Assembly: GCF_018314255.1 (NCBI RefSeq)
Contig: NZ_CP073066.1
Span: forward strand, 682,001 to 746,000
DNA: 64,000 nt
Direction: 5' to 3'
Origin: Lentilactobacillus buchneri
GTDB taxonomy: Bacteria; Bacillota; Bacilli; Lactobacillales; Lactobacillaceae
Under the pieces are notes generated by a model, which saw nothing but the letters and a program-made list of their open reading frames with translations, was not told where the DNA came from and did not search any database. Shown one piece after another: positions 1 through 9,266 of the stretch. Both the position numbers and the translations under genes were made by a program. Position 1 is the stretch's first letter; each line of letters starts with the position of its first letter.

Positions 1-208
1 AACCAATTTTAATGTTTTTCTGCCACTTTATGTCCCCAGAAAGAGGCAGTTCACTTCCGGTAATGATCTTGATGAGCGTTGATTTACCAACCCCATTTTG
101 ACCCACCACGCCCATGTGCTCGCCTTTTTCAAGCGTAAATTCAGCATCTTTGTACAGATCCTTCTCAGCAAAGCTCATTGAAAGATTTGATACGGATAGT
201 AATGGCAA
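1..208 (-). CDS. ABC-F family ATPase, N-terminal part (cut by window edge)
   Basis: The first 69 codons of an ATP-binding-cassette protein are visible and the gene runs off the left edge. A Walker A motif, GQNGVGKST, lies at about residues 36-44. The upstream stretch (LLSVSNLSMSFAEKDLYKD) is the usual first strand of an ABC-F protein, a soluble ATPase acting on the ribosome. I chose a TTG start at 208 because GGAGTG lies 7 nt upstream and the reading frame fits; no ATG is suitably placed. The family call rests on the absence of a leading membrane domain and on the typical N-terminus. The subgroup (EttA, Uup, antibiotic target protection) cannot be told from this fragment. Confidence 0.75.
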   Translation of the reverse strand, partial: MPLLSVSNLSMSFAEKDLYKDAEFTLEKGEHMGVVGQNGVGKSTLIKIITGSELPLSGDIKWQKNIKIG

Positions 209-348
209 AAAAGTTCACTCCTTAATTAATTCGAAATACTACATACAATTTGTTACGTTACTCTTGTTTCCTATAGTAGTCAAACTAATCGTGCGAAGAT
301 TTCGCTTTGGTATATAATGGAAACATTACTTTTAAAGGATGATCATAA

Positions 349-702
349 ATGAATATCAGAGAAATTGAATACATTACAATCCCCGTCTCCAACCTGGAAG
401 TCAGCCTCAGATTTTACCACGAGGTCTTTGACCTGCAAATTGTTGATTTACCCAACGGTGATAAGGGAGCGGACATGCACAAAATGTTCCTTGACTTCCA
501 CGAGGAAGACAAGGTCGACAACCCAATCTCATTTGGCTTGATTGCTAAAGACAAAATGGCCGATATCAAAGCCCATTTGATTAACTACTTTGTGGATATC
601 GTGAGTGAACCGACCGAAAAAACTGAAGTAAGGAGAAACGTTAATTCGATCACGATTTTAGATCCTGACAAGAATCGGATCGAAGTTAACGAGTTCAGAT
701 AA
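349..702 (+). CDS. VOC (glyoxalase/bleomycin-resistance fold) protein
   Basis: A 117-residue protein with the start typical of the vicinal-oxygen-chelate superfamily (EIEYITIPVSNLEVSLRFY) and the usual ending (ITILDPDKNRIEVNEF). These match the first and last strands of the paired beta-alpha-beta modules. Members bind a metal and act as lyases, isomerases, dioxygenases or sequestering proteins; the substrate here cannot be named. AAAGGATG lies just ahead of the ATG and a TATAAT box is at 313-318. Its TAA stop is followed directly by the ATG of the next gene, so the two are probably co-translated. Confidence 0.75.
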   Translation: MNIREIEYITIPVSNLEVSLRFYHEVFDLQIVDLPNGDKGADMHKMFLDFHEEDKVDNPISFGLIAKDKMADIKAHLINYFVDIVSEPTEKTEVRRNVNSITILDPDKNRIEVNEFR

Positions 703-1377
703 ATGAATCCAACCAGGTATCTCATCACTAAATCAACGCAAATTTTAAAATTCGTGGGGTTTCTGGCAACTTATATTGTAGCGGAATCAGTTTTTGAAAT
801 TGCCGGTCAATACATCAAAGACCCTCTGAGTGCTCGTCACCTTCTGGGACTGGCACTGGTTTTGATTGCCGGGGCCCTGGCTTTGATCGGTTGGCGTTAT
901 GGTAAGCAGCTCGCTGCTAACAATCCACGGCATTTTGGCCGACGGCATCCGACTGCCAAGCGGATCGCCCAACTGTTATGGATTTTTATTTTGATGACGG
1001 CTATCCAGATACTTTGGCAGTGGCTCATTGCCAACCACGTCTTGACTACACCCAGCAATCAACAGGCTGTCGAAGCCGCCGAAGTCAAGATGCCCATGTG
1101 GAACATCTTTTTTGGCGGGATTCTCGCACCGATTTTTGAGGAGCTTATTTTTCGTGGCATCTTCATGAATTATTTCTTCAATAAAGATAACCGGCTGAAC
1201 AATCTTTTGGCAGTCATCGTCAGCGGCTCGCTGTTTGGGTTTGCCCATGAGATGAGCTTTGACCTGACTTGGATCATGTATTCCGCCCTCGGCTGCTGCT
1301 TATCGTTTGCCTACATGCATTTCCGTGATATTCGTTATAGTATCGCACTTCATATGATGAACAATTTGATTCCATAG
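703..1377 (+). CDS. CPBP-family intramembrane metalloprotease
   Basis: A 224-residue integral membrane protein with several hydrophobic segments. It carries the three family motifs: EELIFRG at about 145-151, LFGFAHE at about 177-183, and HMMNN near the C-terminus. The glutamates and histidines of these motifs form the metal site in CAAX-protease and bacteriocin-processing (CPBP/Abi) enzymes. In lactobacilli such proteins are often linked to bacteriocin immunity or peptide processing, but no bacteriocin gene is visible nearby. The start codon abuts the stop of the VOC gene, suggesting translational coupling. An ISL3 element begins 80 bp past its stop. Confidence 0.8.
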   Translation: MNPTRYLITKSTQILKFVGFLATYIVAESVFEIAGQYIKDPLSARHLLGLALVLIAGALALIGWRYGKQLAANNPRHFGRRHPTAKRIAQLLWIFILMTAIQILWQWLIANHVLTTPSNQQAVEAAEVKMPMWNIFFGGILAPIFEELIFRGIFMNYFFNKDNRLNNLLAVIVSGSLFGFAHEMSFDLTWIMYSALGCCLSFAYMHFRDIRYSIALHMMNNLIP

Positions 1378-1457
1378 GATGAGAATATGAACCGCACTAT
1401 TTAGTCATAAAACCAAATCACAATTAAAACAGAGATCGGGACACAGCTCACAATGAG

Positions 1458-2920
1458 GGTTCTACAATATCTGTTGTTGGTAATAGATTTTTATCTATTA
1501 CTGATGACAGATTTTTTGTTTATCATTAGAATAAAAAAGCGGACATCTCCCGTCCGTTAACTTGCTCCCACCACAGAATTAAGTCAAGAAAGAAAATGCC
1601 CTATGTCAAATGATACTACGAAAATGTTGTTAGGAATAGATGATGAACACTTAATAATTGAGGAAGGACAAGTGGGTGATGATGGAGTGATTCGATTGGT
1701 GGGGTCCCTAAACTACACCCCCAAGGCATGCCGCAATTGTGGGATTATCAATGATCACCAAATTATTGGCTATGGTTGGCGGAAGACCACCATTAGATTC
1801 GCAAAAACATTGGGCAGCACCGTTATCCTGTGTCTCAATCGGCGAAACTTTCACTGTAAGGCTTGTCATACCAATTTCCTGGCGCAGACGAATGCGGTGC
1901 CGAAACACTGCACGATTTCAAATACGACCCGCAAACAATGCTTAGAAAAACTGACCGAACCGGTTTCGCTCAAACACATTGCCGATGAGTTATCCACTTC
2001 GGATTCATTCGTTGGTCGGCAGCTCTTGCGCGCTGAACGGGACTTTCAAACCAACTGGCACTATTTACCAAAAGTTCTCCTCATGGACGAAGTTAAAAGC
2101 ACTAAGAGCGCCACCGACGCGATGAGCTTTGAATTTATGGATGCGGAAACCCACGAATTGATCGACCTGTTACCCTTTAGGACCATCTATCAGCTTCAAA
2201 AGTATTTCCAGCATTACGACCAGGCTGCGCGAGAAAATGTGAAAATTATCGTCACCGATATGAACTATACCTATCCCAAATTGGTGGGGCAGATCTTTCC
2301 GAACGCCATCGTTGTCATCGATCCGTTCCACTTGGTTAACGCTTTAAATCGAGCTTTTAATAAGACGCGGGTGCGCCTCATGAAAACCCTGGCGACTTCC
2401 TCACGCGAGTATCACGCCCTAAAACGCTATTGGAAACTATTATTAACGCCGGAAAATCACCTCAACTACGAAGCTTTCCGTAAGTGGACAAACTTCCCTT
2501 ATCCAGCGACTGCCACTGATGTGGTTGATGCTTTATTGGACATTGATCCCGAGCTCAAGCAAACTTACAACGTGATGAATCGGTTACGTGAAACCATCAA
2601 AAACCGTGATTGGCCCAACTATAATCAAGTATTCCATCACTTAGAGGGCTGCTCGGAAGAGATGTTGGCAACCCTCCAGACCCTAGCGACTCATCATGAT
2701 GAAATTGGCAATACCTTTACTCACCATTACACCAACGGGCCCTTAGAAGGTTCAAACAACAAGATTAAAGTCATTAAACGCACTGGATTTGGTTACCGAA
2801 ACTTCTTCAGATTCCGGCTAAGAGTGCTGTTCGCTTTTCGAGTTCATACAAAAAGAGCTCTAATCACCAAGTGATTAGAACTCCAATATTTTGTTCACCA
2901 ACAACAGTTGACGAAGAACC
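1458..2920 (+). mobile_element. ISL3-family insertion sequence, copy 1 (1463 bp)
   Basis: The left end begins GGTTCTACAATATCTGTTGT and the right end, read inward, begins GGTTCTTCGTCAACTGTTGT, giving imperfect terminal inverted repeats. An identical 8-bp direct repeat, ACAATGAG, flanks it at 1450-1457 and 2921-2928, as expected for ISL3 transposition. One transposase gene fills it. This copy differs at many bases from the other two copies in the window and is probably an older or separate arrival. The target lies in a hairpin. Confidence 0.95.
1603..2874 (+). CDS. ISL3-family transposase (copy 1)
   Basis: A 423-residue full-length transposase. The N-terminal half has paired cysteines of a zinc-binding region (CRNCG near 43 and FHCKACH near 85) and a helix-turn-helix region around 110-150. 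The catalytic DDE part follows: LLMDEVKS, then VTDMNY with VIDPFHLV, and the closing GPLEGSNNKIKVIKRTGFGYRNFF region that carries the glutamate. It should cut and rejoin the IS ends. No frameshift or stop is seen, so it may be active. The protein is highly similar to the other two copies, with differences such as IIEEGQV where they have KIENGKI. Confidence 0.95.
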   Translation: MSNDTTKMLLGIDDEHLIIEEGQVGDDGVIRLVGSLNYTPKACRNCGIINDHQIIGYGWRKTTIRFAKTLGSTVILCLNRRNFHCKACHTNFLAQTNAVPKHCTISNTTRKQCLEKLTEPVSLKHIADELSTSDSFVGRQLLRAERDFQTNWHYLPKVLLMDEVKSTKSATDAMSFEFMDAETHELIDLLPFRTIYQLQKYFQHYDQAARENVKIIVTDMNYTYPKLVGQIFPNAIVVIDPFHLVNALNRAFNKTRVRLMKTLATSSREYHALKRYWKLLLTPENHLNYEAFRKWTNFPYPATATDVVDALLDIDPELKQTYNVMNRLRETIKNRDWPNYNQVFHHLEGCSEEMLATLQTLATHHDEIGNTFTHHYTNGPLEGSNNKIKVIKRTGFGYRNFFRFRLRVLFAFRVHTKRALITK

Positions 2921-3039
2921 ACAATGAGCTATGCCTCGACCTCCGTTGAGATCCACTGTTATCTAGTTTAAACGTGGAACGATCGGCCGCTCCCGGCCAT
3001 TTAAGCAAAAAATCGAGTTATTCCAAGAACAGGAATAAC

Positions 3040-4508
3040 GGCTCTACAATATCTGTTGTTGGTAATAGATTTTTATCTATTACTGATGACAGATTTTTTG
3101 TTTTTCATTAGAATAAAAAAAGCGGACATTTCCTGTCCGTTCATCAAAACCAACAACCACGAAGATTTTAGAGAAAGAAGGAAATGCCCTATGTCAAATG
3201 ATACTACGAAAATGTTGTTAGGAATAGATGATGAACACTTAAAAATTGAGAATGGCAAAATAGGTGATGATGGGGTAATCAGATTAAATGGATCACTGAA
3301 CTATTCTCCCAAGGCCTGCCGCAATTGTGGGGTTATTAATGATCACCAGATCATTGGCTATGGTTGGCGGAAGACCACCATTAGATTCGCTAAAACATTG
3401 GGCAGCACGGTTATCCTATGCCTCAATCGGCGAAACTTTCACTGTAAGGCTTGTCATACCAACTTCCTGGCGCAGACGAGTGCAGTGCCGAAGCACTGCA
3501 CGATTTCAAATACAACCCGGAAACAATGTTTAGAGAAGTTAACGGAACCAGTGAGCCTCAAACACATTGCCAATGAATTGTCCACTTCGGATTCATTCGT
3601 TGGTCGGCAGCTCTTGCGCGCTGAACACGACTTTCAAACCAACTGGCACTACTTACCCAAAGTTCTCCTCATGGACGAAGTTAAAAGTACTAAGAGCGCC
3701 ACCGACGCGATGAGCTTTGAATTTATGGACGCGGAAACCCACGAATTGATTGACCTGTTGCCCTTTAGAACCATCTATCAGCTTCAAAAGTACTTCCAAC
3801 ATTATGACCAAGCCGCGCGAGAAAATGTGAAAATTATCGTTACCGATATGAACTATACCTATCCCAAATTGGTTGGGCAGATCTTCCCGAACGCCATCGT
3901 TGTCATCGATCCCTTCCACCTGGTTAACGCTTTAAACCGGGCTTTTAATAAGACGCGAGTGCGTCTCATGAAAACCCCGGCCACTTCCTCACGCCAGTAT
4001 CACGCCTTGAAACGCTATTGGAAACTATTATTAACGCCGGCCAATCACCTTAACTACGAGGCTTTCCGTAAGTGGACAAACTTCCCTTATCCGGCAACTG
4101 CCACGGATGTGGTTGATGCTTTACTGGACATTGATCCCGAGCTCAAGCAAACTTACGACGTGATGAATCGGTTACGTGAAACCATCAAAAACCGCGACTG
4201 GCCCAACTATAATCAAGCCTTTCACCACCTGCAGGGGTGCTCGGAAGAGATGTTGGCAGCCCTCCAAACCTTGGCGGCTCATCATGATGAAATTGGCAAC
4301 ACTTTCACCCACCACTACACCAACGGGCCATTAGAAGGTTCAAACAACAAGATTAAAGTCATTAAGCGCACTGGATTTGGTTACCGAAACTTCTTCAGAT
4401 TCCGGCTAAGAGTGCTGTTCGCTTTTCGAGTTCATACAAAAAGAGCCCTAATCACCAAGTGATTAGAACTCCAATATTTTGTTCACCAACAACAGTTGAC
4501 GAAGAACC
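3040..4508 (+). mobile_element. ISL3-family insertion sequence, copy 2 (1469 bp)
   Basis: The ends are GGCTCTACAATATCTG on the left and, read inward, GGTTCTTCGTCAACTG on the right. The 8-bp direct repeat GGAATAAC is at 3032-3039 and 4509-4516. It sits at the loop-proximal end of the long inverted repeat described as E1. Apart from a 37-bp end duplication in the third copy, this copy and the one at 48821-50326 look almost identical, pointing to recent transposition. Confidence 0.95.
3191..4462 (+). CDS. ISL3-family transposase (copy 2)
   Basis: A 423-residue transposase with the same zinc-binding, helix-turn-helix and DDE regions as copy 1. The frame is open further upstream, but the ATG at 3191 is preceded by GAAGGAAA and gives the same N-terminus (MSNDTTKMLLGIDDEH) as copy 1, so it is taken as the start. 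The protein appears to differ from the third copy at a single residue (KTPATSS here, KTLATSS there). It is intact. A short hairpin (GCGGACATTTCCTGTCCG) lies in the IS between the left end and the start codon; its T-rich side would stop transcripts antisense to the transposase. Confidence 0.95.
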   Translation: MSNDTTKMLLGIDDEHLKIENGKIGDDGVIRLNGSLNYSPKACRNCGVINDHQIIGYGWRKTTIRFAKTLGSTVILCLNRRNFHCKACHTNFLAQTSAVPKHCTISNTTRKQCLEKLTEPVSLKHIANELSTSDSFVGRQLLRAEHDFQTNWHYLPKVLLMDEVKSTKSATDAMSFEFMDAETHELIDLLPFRTIYQLQKYFQHYDQAARENVKIIVTDMNYTYPKLVGQIFPNAIVVIDPFHLVNALNRAFNKTRVRLMKTPATSSRQYHALKRYWKLLLTPANHLNYEAFRKWTNFPYPATATDVVDALLDIDPELKQTYDVMNRLRETIKNRDWPNYNQAFHHLQGCSEEMLAALQTLAAHHDEIGNTFTHHYTNGPLEGSNNKIKVIKRTGFGYRNFFRFRLRVLFAFRVHTKRALITK

Positions 4509-4567
4509 GGAATAACTCGATTTTTTGCTTAAATTCTGGGATCAAAACGCCTTGCGTTCCACTCTAT

Positions 4568-4924
4568 TTAATTAGAATGATTCAACTTTTCCTTAGCTGC
4601 TTTAGGCACCTGTGAATAAGGAATTCCCTCATAGTCAACGACATTCTTCGATCTTGAGTAACCAATCTTGATATAGTGACCTTTGACGAAATACTTACCG
4701 TCAACCGAGCCCACTTCAAGGGTCTTACCCTGACCTTTGTCATTGTAAGCCTTAATCAAATAGTAATGAACATCCGGGTTATTGCCGGGCGAATTCTCAG
4801 TTCGTTCCAATTTGCCAACTTGGCCATAGTAAAAGATTCTCGCATAATTGTGATGATACCAGATACCGCCAATTGCACCAAGCACAACAAGAACCGCCAA
4901 AATGATAATTGTTCTTTTCTTCAT
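4568..4924 (-). CDS. YxeA-like (DUF1093) membrane-anchored protein
   Basis: A 118-residue protein with an N-terminal hydrophobic segment at about 5-23 (TIIILAVLVVLGAIGGIWY) and an exported domain of about 90 residues. The pattern YYLIKAYNDKGQGKTLEVG followed by LKxGHYIKIGYSRSKNVVDYEGI-type strands is that of the DUF1093/YxeA family, small beta-rich exported proteins of Bacillales and lactobacilli with no settled function. GAGGGAGA precedes the start. The gene stands alone; the hairpin element E1 begins 5 bp beyond its stop. Confidence 0.7.
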   Translation of the reverse strand: MKKRTIIILAVLVVLGAIGGIWYHHNYARIFYYGQVGKLERTENSPGNNPDVHYYLIKAYNDKGQGKTLEVGSVDGKYFVKGHYIKIGYSRSKNVVDYEGIPYSQVPKAAKEKLNHSN

Positions 4925-5002
4925 GGTCGATCTCCCTCATATTCTGTCTATGGACAAACTATATCTAATCCCAACCAGCCTGTCAATCAATTTGCCAGGT
5001 CA

Positions 5003-6187
5003 CTATTTAGGCATCATTTCTTCCAAATAACGTTCCAGACGTGGATCGTGGGCGTGCAGATACATCCCTTTAATCCCCCGCCTCAGCAAAACGTTCAATG
5101 AATTTCTTAGCAGTTCAACTTTACTTTCTTCATAATCTTTTTTCGACATGTCGGAACGATGCTTGAAGATCTCCACGTCAGTGACTTTGCTGGGATCGAC
5201 GCCCAGACGGTTATCGGCAGTTAAATAAAACGGCGGCCCAATGATAATCCCAATGTAGTTCAGATCAAACCCCTGAACCGTGTAAATGCTGCCGACCTCG
5301 TCAATCGTTTGTGGCTGCTCAGCCCATGGGGTACTGGTGAAATTATATTGATCCCAAGGTAGATGAAAGTTGCCTTCGTTGACCAAATGTTTCCCACCAT
5401 CCAAGGTTGAGGGATAGCCACTGGTTGACGTCATTCGCGATAAGCCATACTGGTCGTTTTTCTTGATGATCGTTTGAAACATCTTTTCAGCATCGGCAAA
5501 AATACGAAAGTCATAGTCGCCAACGTCACTGGGAATCGCGGGTATAACATCCCCGTCAATAAAGTGATCCAGCCAATTCATCAGCTTCGGGCCGGCCTGC
5601 ATTCTAAACTGCTGCTTAAGATGCACTAAATCGTGAGGATATGGGGCGATCAATTTTTCCAATCTGGCTTTATTCCAAAAGCTCTTGGTTCGCAACACTT
5701 GATGCGGATCAAAAACAACAATCGTCACCCGGCTTAAATTGATGATGTCCTGCAGCTGATTGTCACCATAGTAGTTATTGTAGTGATCCGGCTTGCTCAG
5801 CAACAAATGGGCCTCATCGACAACCGTCAAATTGACCTGTTTGCCCTGCTTATGCATCTGATTGATAAAGCTCGTCGGCCGCTGATAGTACTTTTTCAGC
5901 ATGTGTGGGGTTTGCCCAGCCAACTCGCGATACACTTTTAGGAGTTCGGGATGATTGACCAGAAAATAGGCATCGTCAACGACTTGGGCCAACTCGGTAA
6001 ACAGTTGATTCAAGATCAAACTTTTGCCGGTCCCGGCATCCCCCATCAAAACAAACACCGCGTGCCCGTCTTCTTTTAAATGTTGGCGAGAAAAGGCGTC
6101 AATTTGCTTTAAAACAGCTTTCTGGTGGTCAGTCAGTTCAATATTTTTCGAAAATGCATTTAAGGTGTGCGATTCCAAAGATTCCAT
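5003..6187 (-). CDS. DUF2075 P-loop ATPase / helicase-like protein
   Basis: A 394-residue protein with Walker A GDAGTGKS at about 49-56 and Walker B VVDEAH at about 122-127, then RMQAGPKLMNWL and YTVQGFDLNYIGI, which resemble the helicase motifs of DUF2075 proteins. These are ATPases related to superfamily 1 helicases, often annotated as ATP/GTP-binding proteins; their cellular role is unclear. The frame extends upstream to 6277, but the ATG at 6187 has AGAAGGAGT 5 nt ahead and is the better start. A nuclease domain, which some relatives have, is not apparent here. It is a single-gene unit. Confidence 0.75.
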   Translation of the reverse strand: MESLESHTLNAFSKNIELTDHQKAVLKQIDAFSRQHLKEDGHAVFVLMGDAGTGKSLILNQLFTELAQVVDDAYFLVNHPELLKVYRELAGQTPHMLKKYYQRPTSFINQMHKQGKQVNLTVVDEAHLLLSKPDHYNNYYGDNQLQDIINLSRVTIVVFDPHQVLRTKSFWNKARLEKLIAPYPHDLVHLKQQFRMQAGPKLMNWLDHFIDGDVIPAIPSDVGDYDFRIFADAEKMFQTIIKKNDQYGLSRMTSTSGYPSTLDGGKHLVNEGNFHLPWDQYNFTSTPWAEQPQTIDEVGSIYTVQGFDLNYIGIIIGPPFYLTADNRLGVDPSKVTDVEIFKHRSDMSKKDYEESKVELLRNSLNVLLRRGIKGMYLHAHDPRLERYLEEMMPK

Positions 6188-6322
6188 TGGGTTACTCCTT
6201 CTCTCAAAGCTCATAATATCATGATAACTTTTCGCCGTTTTAATTTCCAGAAAGATCAAGCTTGCAATCGCTACCAATTATCATGAATAATAGAGACAAA
6301 CAAATCAGCGAGGAGAATCAGC

Positions 6323-7891
6323 ATGCCAACTTTCATTAATGGAAAAATATTCACTGGAATTGACCAGACGACTTTTGTTTCAGCGATGACAATTGAAGAT
6401 GGTCACGTCACTTGGATTGGTGAATCCGACGAGATCAATGATTCCGAGACAATTGACCTGCACGGCAAAACGGTCTTACCAGGATTGATCGACGTCCACA
6501 CCCATCCCAAATATATTGCCGACGCTCTGCATGGGGTTGCCTGCACACCGCCCAACGTCAATAGCATCAAAGACATGCAAGCTGCCCTACGTCAATCACC
6601 GGCCTTTGGAAAAGGCCCAGACACTTGGATCGAGGGCTGGGGCTTTGATGAAACCAAATTAGCCGAGCACCGGACGCCAACTGTCGATGATCTGGATGAA
6701 ATTTCCACCACACAGCCGATTTTTGTTTATCGGTCAGATTGCCACTCATCAATCGGTAATTCCAAAGCGCTGGAACTGGCGGGGATCACTGCAACGACCC
6801 CGGATCCGGTTGGCGGCTTCATTGGCCATTTTGATGACGGCCGGCCGAATGGTTACATGAAGGAAGTCGCCGCTACCCAGTTGTTAATCAAGGCGAAATC
6901 AGCCCAAAGTTATCAGGGCGATGTCGATAATATGGCGAACAGCTCCAGACATTATCTCCAAAACGGCATTGTCGCCATCGGTGAAATGATGGGGCGCATT
7001 CGCCCGTATGATTCGCTCAAACTTTACCAAGATGCTGTCAAGGCCGGTTTCAAACCAAAGTCATCCATTTACTACGTCTACGATGAAGTAGCCGGCAATA
7101 CCCACCTGCAACCGACGAATGATGATCAGTTGCGGGTTGCAGGCATCAAGGTCTTCATGGACGGCAGTATTTCCGGTGAAACCGCCTATAATCAACAACC
7201 TTATCCGAGCGGCCAAAATGGAGTCTGCCTGACGGACGCAACCAAACTCAAGCAAGCTGTCACCTATGCCAAACAGCAGCATCTCCAAGTTGCCATCCAT
7301 GCGATGGGCGACGCAGCGATCCAATTGATTTTGGATGTGACTGATAAACTGCAACCGTGGCTATCCGACCGGCCGTCAATCAGAATCGAGCATGCTTCCA
7401 TTCTGAGCAATCAAATGCTTAAACAAATCAACATGGCAACCATGAACTACGCCCTGGTGACCCAACCGATTTTCTTCTTTGCCGAGGATGAATCGTACCG
7501 TCACTATCTTTCCCCGCAGCAGTTCAATGAAGCCTACCGTGTGAAATCAATGATGAACACCAAAGCCGAGTTTGCCCTGAGCTCCGATGCCCCCTGCACA
7601 CCATGGGCTGAACCGGATAGCCCATTTGTGAACATTTACGCCGCAGTCACTCGAACCGCGGTCAATGGTGACGTTGTTAATCCTGAAGAAGCCATTACGG
7701 TTCCCGATGCAGTGCTTGCCTACACCAGTTGGCCGGCTAGGATTGGCGGTTTTAGTGATAACGGCCAGCTGACTCCTGGATATGCCGGGGATTTTGTTGT
7801 GCTTGACCGGGATATTTTCTCCGTACCGCATGAGGAGTTGAAAGATATTCGGGTTGCTGAGACTTGGATGGGTGGAGAACAGGTGTATTAG
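6323..7891 (+). CDS. Metal-dependent amidohydrolase, YtcJ type
   Basis: A 522-residue member of the amidohydrolase 3 group. The metal-binding GLIDVHTHP lies at about 53-61. Further ligands are suggested by GIKVFMDGSISG (lysine site), HAMGDAA, RIEHAS and SSDAPCTPW, the last holding the catalytic aspartate. Such enzymes are cytoplasmic TIM-barrel hydrolases of amide or ester bonds; the natural substrate of YtcJ-like proteins is unknown. No signal peptide is seen. GAGGAGAA precedes the ATG. The gene is monocistronic and ends at a strong terminator. It is complete, with all metal-site motifs present. Confidence 0.85.
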   Translation: MPTFINGKIFTGIDQTTFVSAMTIEDGHVTWIGESDEINDSETIDLHGKTVLPGLIDVHTHPKYIADALHGVACTPPNVNSIKDMQAALRQSPAFGKGPDTWIEGWGFDETKLAEHRTPTVDDLDEISTTQPIFVYRSDCHSSIGNSKALELAGITATTPDPVGGFIGHFDDGRPNGYMKEVAATQLLIKAKSAQSYQGDVDNMANSSRHYLQNGIVAIGEMMGRIRPYDSLKLYQDAVKAGFKPKSSIYYVYDEVAGNTHLQPTNDDQLRVAGIKVFMDGSISGETAYNQQPYPSGQNGVCLTDATKLKQAVTYAKQQHLQVAIHAMGDAAIQLILDVTDKLQPWLSDRPSIRIEHASILSNQMLKQINMATMNYALVTQPIFFFAEDESYRHYLSPQQFNEAYRVKSMMNTKAEFALSSDAPCTPWAEPDSPFVNIYAAVTRTAVNGDVVNPEEAITVPDAVLAYTSWPARIGGFSDNGQLTPGYAGDFVVLDRDIFSVPHEELKDIRVAETWMGGEQVY

Positions 7892-7896
7892 GACAC

Positions 7897-7927
7897 AAAA
7901 AAGGCACTCAGCTGAGTGTCTTTTTTT
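7897..7927 (+). terminator. Rho-independent terminator after the amidohydrolase gene
   Basis: AAAAAAGGCACTCAG pairs with CTGAGTGTCTTTTTT, giving a tight stem and a run of seven T. The A-run on the left means it could also work for the convergent transporter gene on the other strand. Confidence 0.85.
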
Positions 7928-7969
7928 ATGGGGTTTTAACAGGGTGCTCACAGATTTAGAAAATCTTGC

Positions 7970-9241
7970 TTATTCTTTAGGTTTACCGCTTTCGTCACAT
8001 TCACCAGCTTGAACAGGATTTTCTTTCTTCAAAGCAAATGCTGCAAAGACAGTAACAACAGCTACAATGGCACCAAGAATCAGGTATGTTTGATGGAAAC
8101 CAATTGCATCGTATAAGTTACCGGCAACACTTGAGAAGATGAAGACTGATATTTGCTTGGCAAAGTTCGACGCTAAGGCATACACAGTTGCGTATACACC
8201 AATATCGAAGGCACCAGCAATATACTTCATAATTGATACAAGAACCAATGGCATTTCAAGTCCGGCTAAGAGTCGAAGAACAATGACCCAAATCAAACTT
8301 GGCGACAATGCACTACCAATGATCCGAATAGCTAAGATACAGCCATAAGCGATCAAACCATTTCGTGAACCAATCCGGTTGATAATCCATGGCATTGGGA
8401 ACATGAGCAGGAATTCCAGACCAATTTGAGCAGTGGTCATGTAACTATATGCTTGAGTTCCTTGAGCTGCAGTATTAAAGAATGTCTTGAAGAAGATGAT
8501 GAACTGTTGATCAAAGACATCGTAAATGGCTGAAGCCCCAATGTAGAAGATTGATAGGTACCAGAAGTTCTTAATTTTAAAGATCTTACCGATTTGACCC
8601 CAGTCAATCTTGTCTGAAGTGTTACCAGCTGCAGATGCATTTTCCAAGTGAACTTTATCACTGAAGATCAGTAGTCCAGTTAGGATAATTGCTGAAACGG
8701 TACATGCCCAGAAGATTGAGTATGGTTTCCAGATGAACAATTGTCCGCCCAGGAATGAAGCACACATCCCGGCTAAGGAGCCACCCATTCGTGAGTGACC
8801 ATATTCAAATCCGTTTGCCAAACTTGCACGTTGAACATACTGCTCAATTACTGAAACACCACCGTTGAAGATGAAACTAAGGAAGATACCAGTAATAACG
8901 GCTGCAAACATATTGCTTATGTGAGCAAATGGTATAAACAGCCACTGGAAGTATGGTCCAATAAAGATTGCGGCGATCGCAATTGTGATAATTAAGTTCT
9001 TTTTAAATAATAGCTTATCTGAAATAACACCAAATGCTGGTTGGAACAGTAATGACATTCCGGCCATCATTGAGAATACAACTCCGGCTTCTGCCCCATT
9101 TAAATGGGCAACTTGTTCCAGCCAAAGGGTTAAATAACCATTAATAATTTGCCAGTTAAAGAAGTAGGTAAAATGAGTAAATGGAAAGCCCCAAAAATCC
9201 TTCTTCTCTTTCTTTTCAGGCATTTTTGCACTGTTATCCAT
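7970..9241 (-). CDS. MFS oligosaccharide transporter, LacY-like (OHS family)
   Basis: A 423-residue membrane protein with about 12 hydrophobic segments. The start (FWGFPFTHFTYFFNWQIINGYLTLWLEQ) and the first-loop region QPAFGVISDKLLFKKN resemble the oligosaccharide:proton symporter group that includes LacY and raffinose or sucrose permeases. It lies 25 bp downstream of the GH43 gene on the same strand, so the pair probably forms an operon in which a short arabinose- or xylose-containing oligosaccharide is taken up and cut inside the cell. GGAGG lies 8 nt before the ATG. The exact sugar is inferred from the neighbour only. Confidence 0.85.
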   Translation of the reverse strand: MDNSAKMPEKKEKKDFWGFPFTHFTYFFNWQIINGYLTLWLEQVAHLNGAEAGVVFSMMAGMSLLFQPAFGVISDKLLFKKNLIITIAIAAIFIGPYFQWLFIPFAHISNMFAAVITGIFLSFIFNGGVSVIEQYVQRASLANGFEYGHSRMGGSLAGMCASFLGGQLFIWKPYSIFWACTVSAIILTGLLIFSDKVHLENASAAGNTSDKIDWGQIGKIFKIKNFWYLSIFYIGASAIYDVFDQQFIIFFKTFFNTAAQGTQAYSYMTTAQIGLEFLLMFPMPWIINRIGSRNGLIAYGCILAIRIIGSALSPSLIWVIVLRLLAGLEMPLVLVSIMKYIAGAFDIGVYATVYALASNFAKQISVFIFSSVAGNLYDAIGFHQTYLILGAIVAVVTVFAAFALKKENPVQAGECDESGKPKE

Positions 9242-9266
9242 AACATGTGCCTCCTATTAAAATTTA

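Larger units (their letters stand above)
1428..2972. repeat. Imperfect palindrome split by ISL3 copy 1
   Basis: Removing the IS and one copy of its 8-bp target duplication joins 1428-1457 to 2929 onward. The joined sequence contains AGCTCA-CAA-TGAGCT as an apical hairpin and outer arms AACAG/CTGTT and GATC/GATC with mismatches and a longer right side. It may be an intergenic hairpin or terminator downstream of the CPBP gene. The fold is less regular than the other palindromes in this window. Confidence 0.5.
2974..4562. repeat. Long hairpin element E1, interrupted by ISL3 copy 2
   Basis: Without the IS and one target duplication, 2974-3039 joins 4517-4562 to give a 112-bp element. Outer arms GTGGAACG and CGTTCCAC pair, a central 24-bp perfect arm (3001-3024 with 4509-4532) surrounds a 7-nt loop, and an AAAAC bulge lies at the right side. 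It ends 5 bp from the stop codon of the YxeA-like gene. Its terminal boxes (CCGGCCAT on the left, ATTCTGG and AAACGC on the right) recur in the element at 55967-56078, whereas the central arms are unrelated in sequence. Confidence 0.85.
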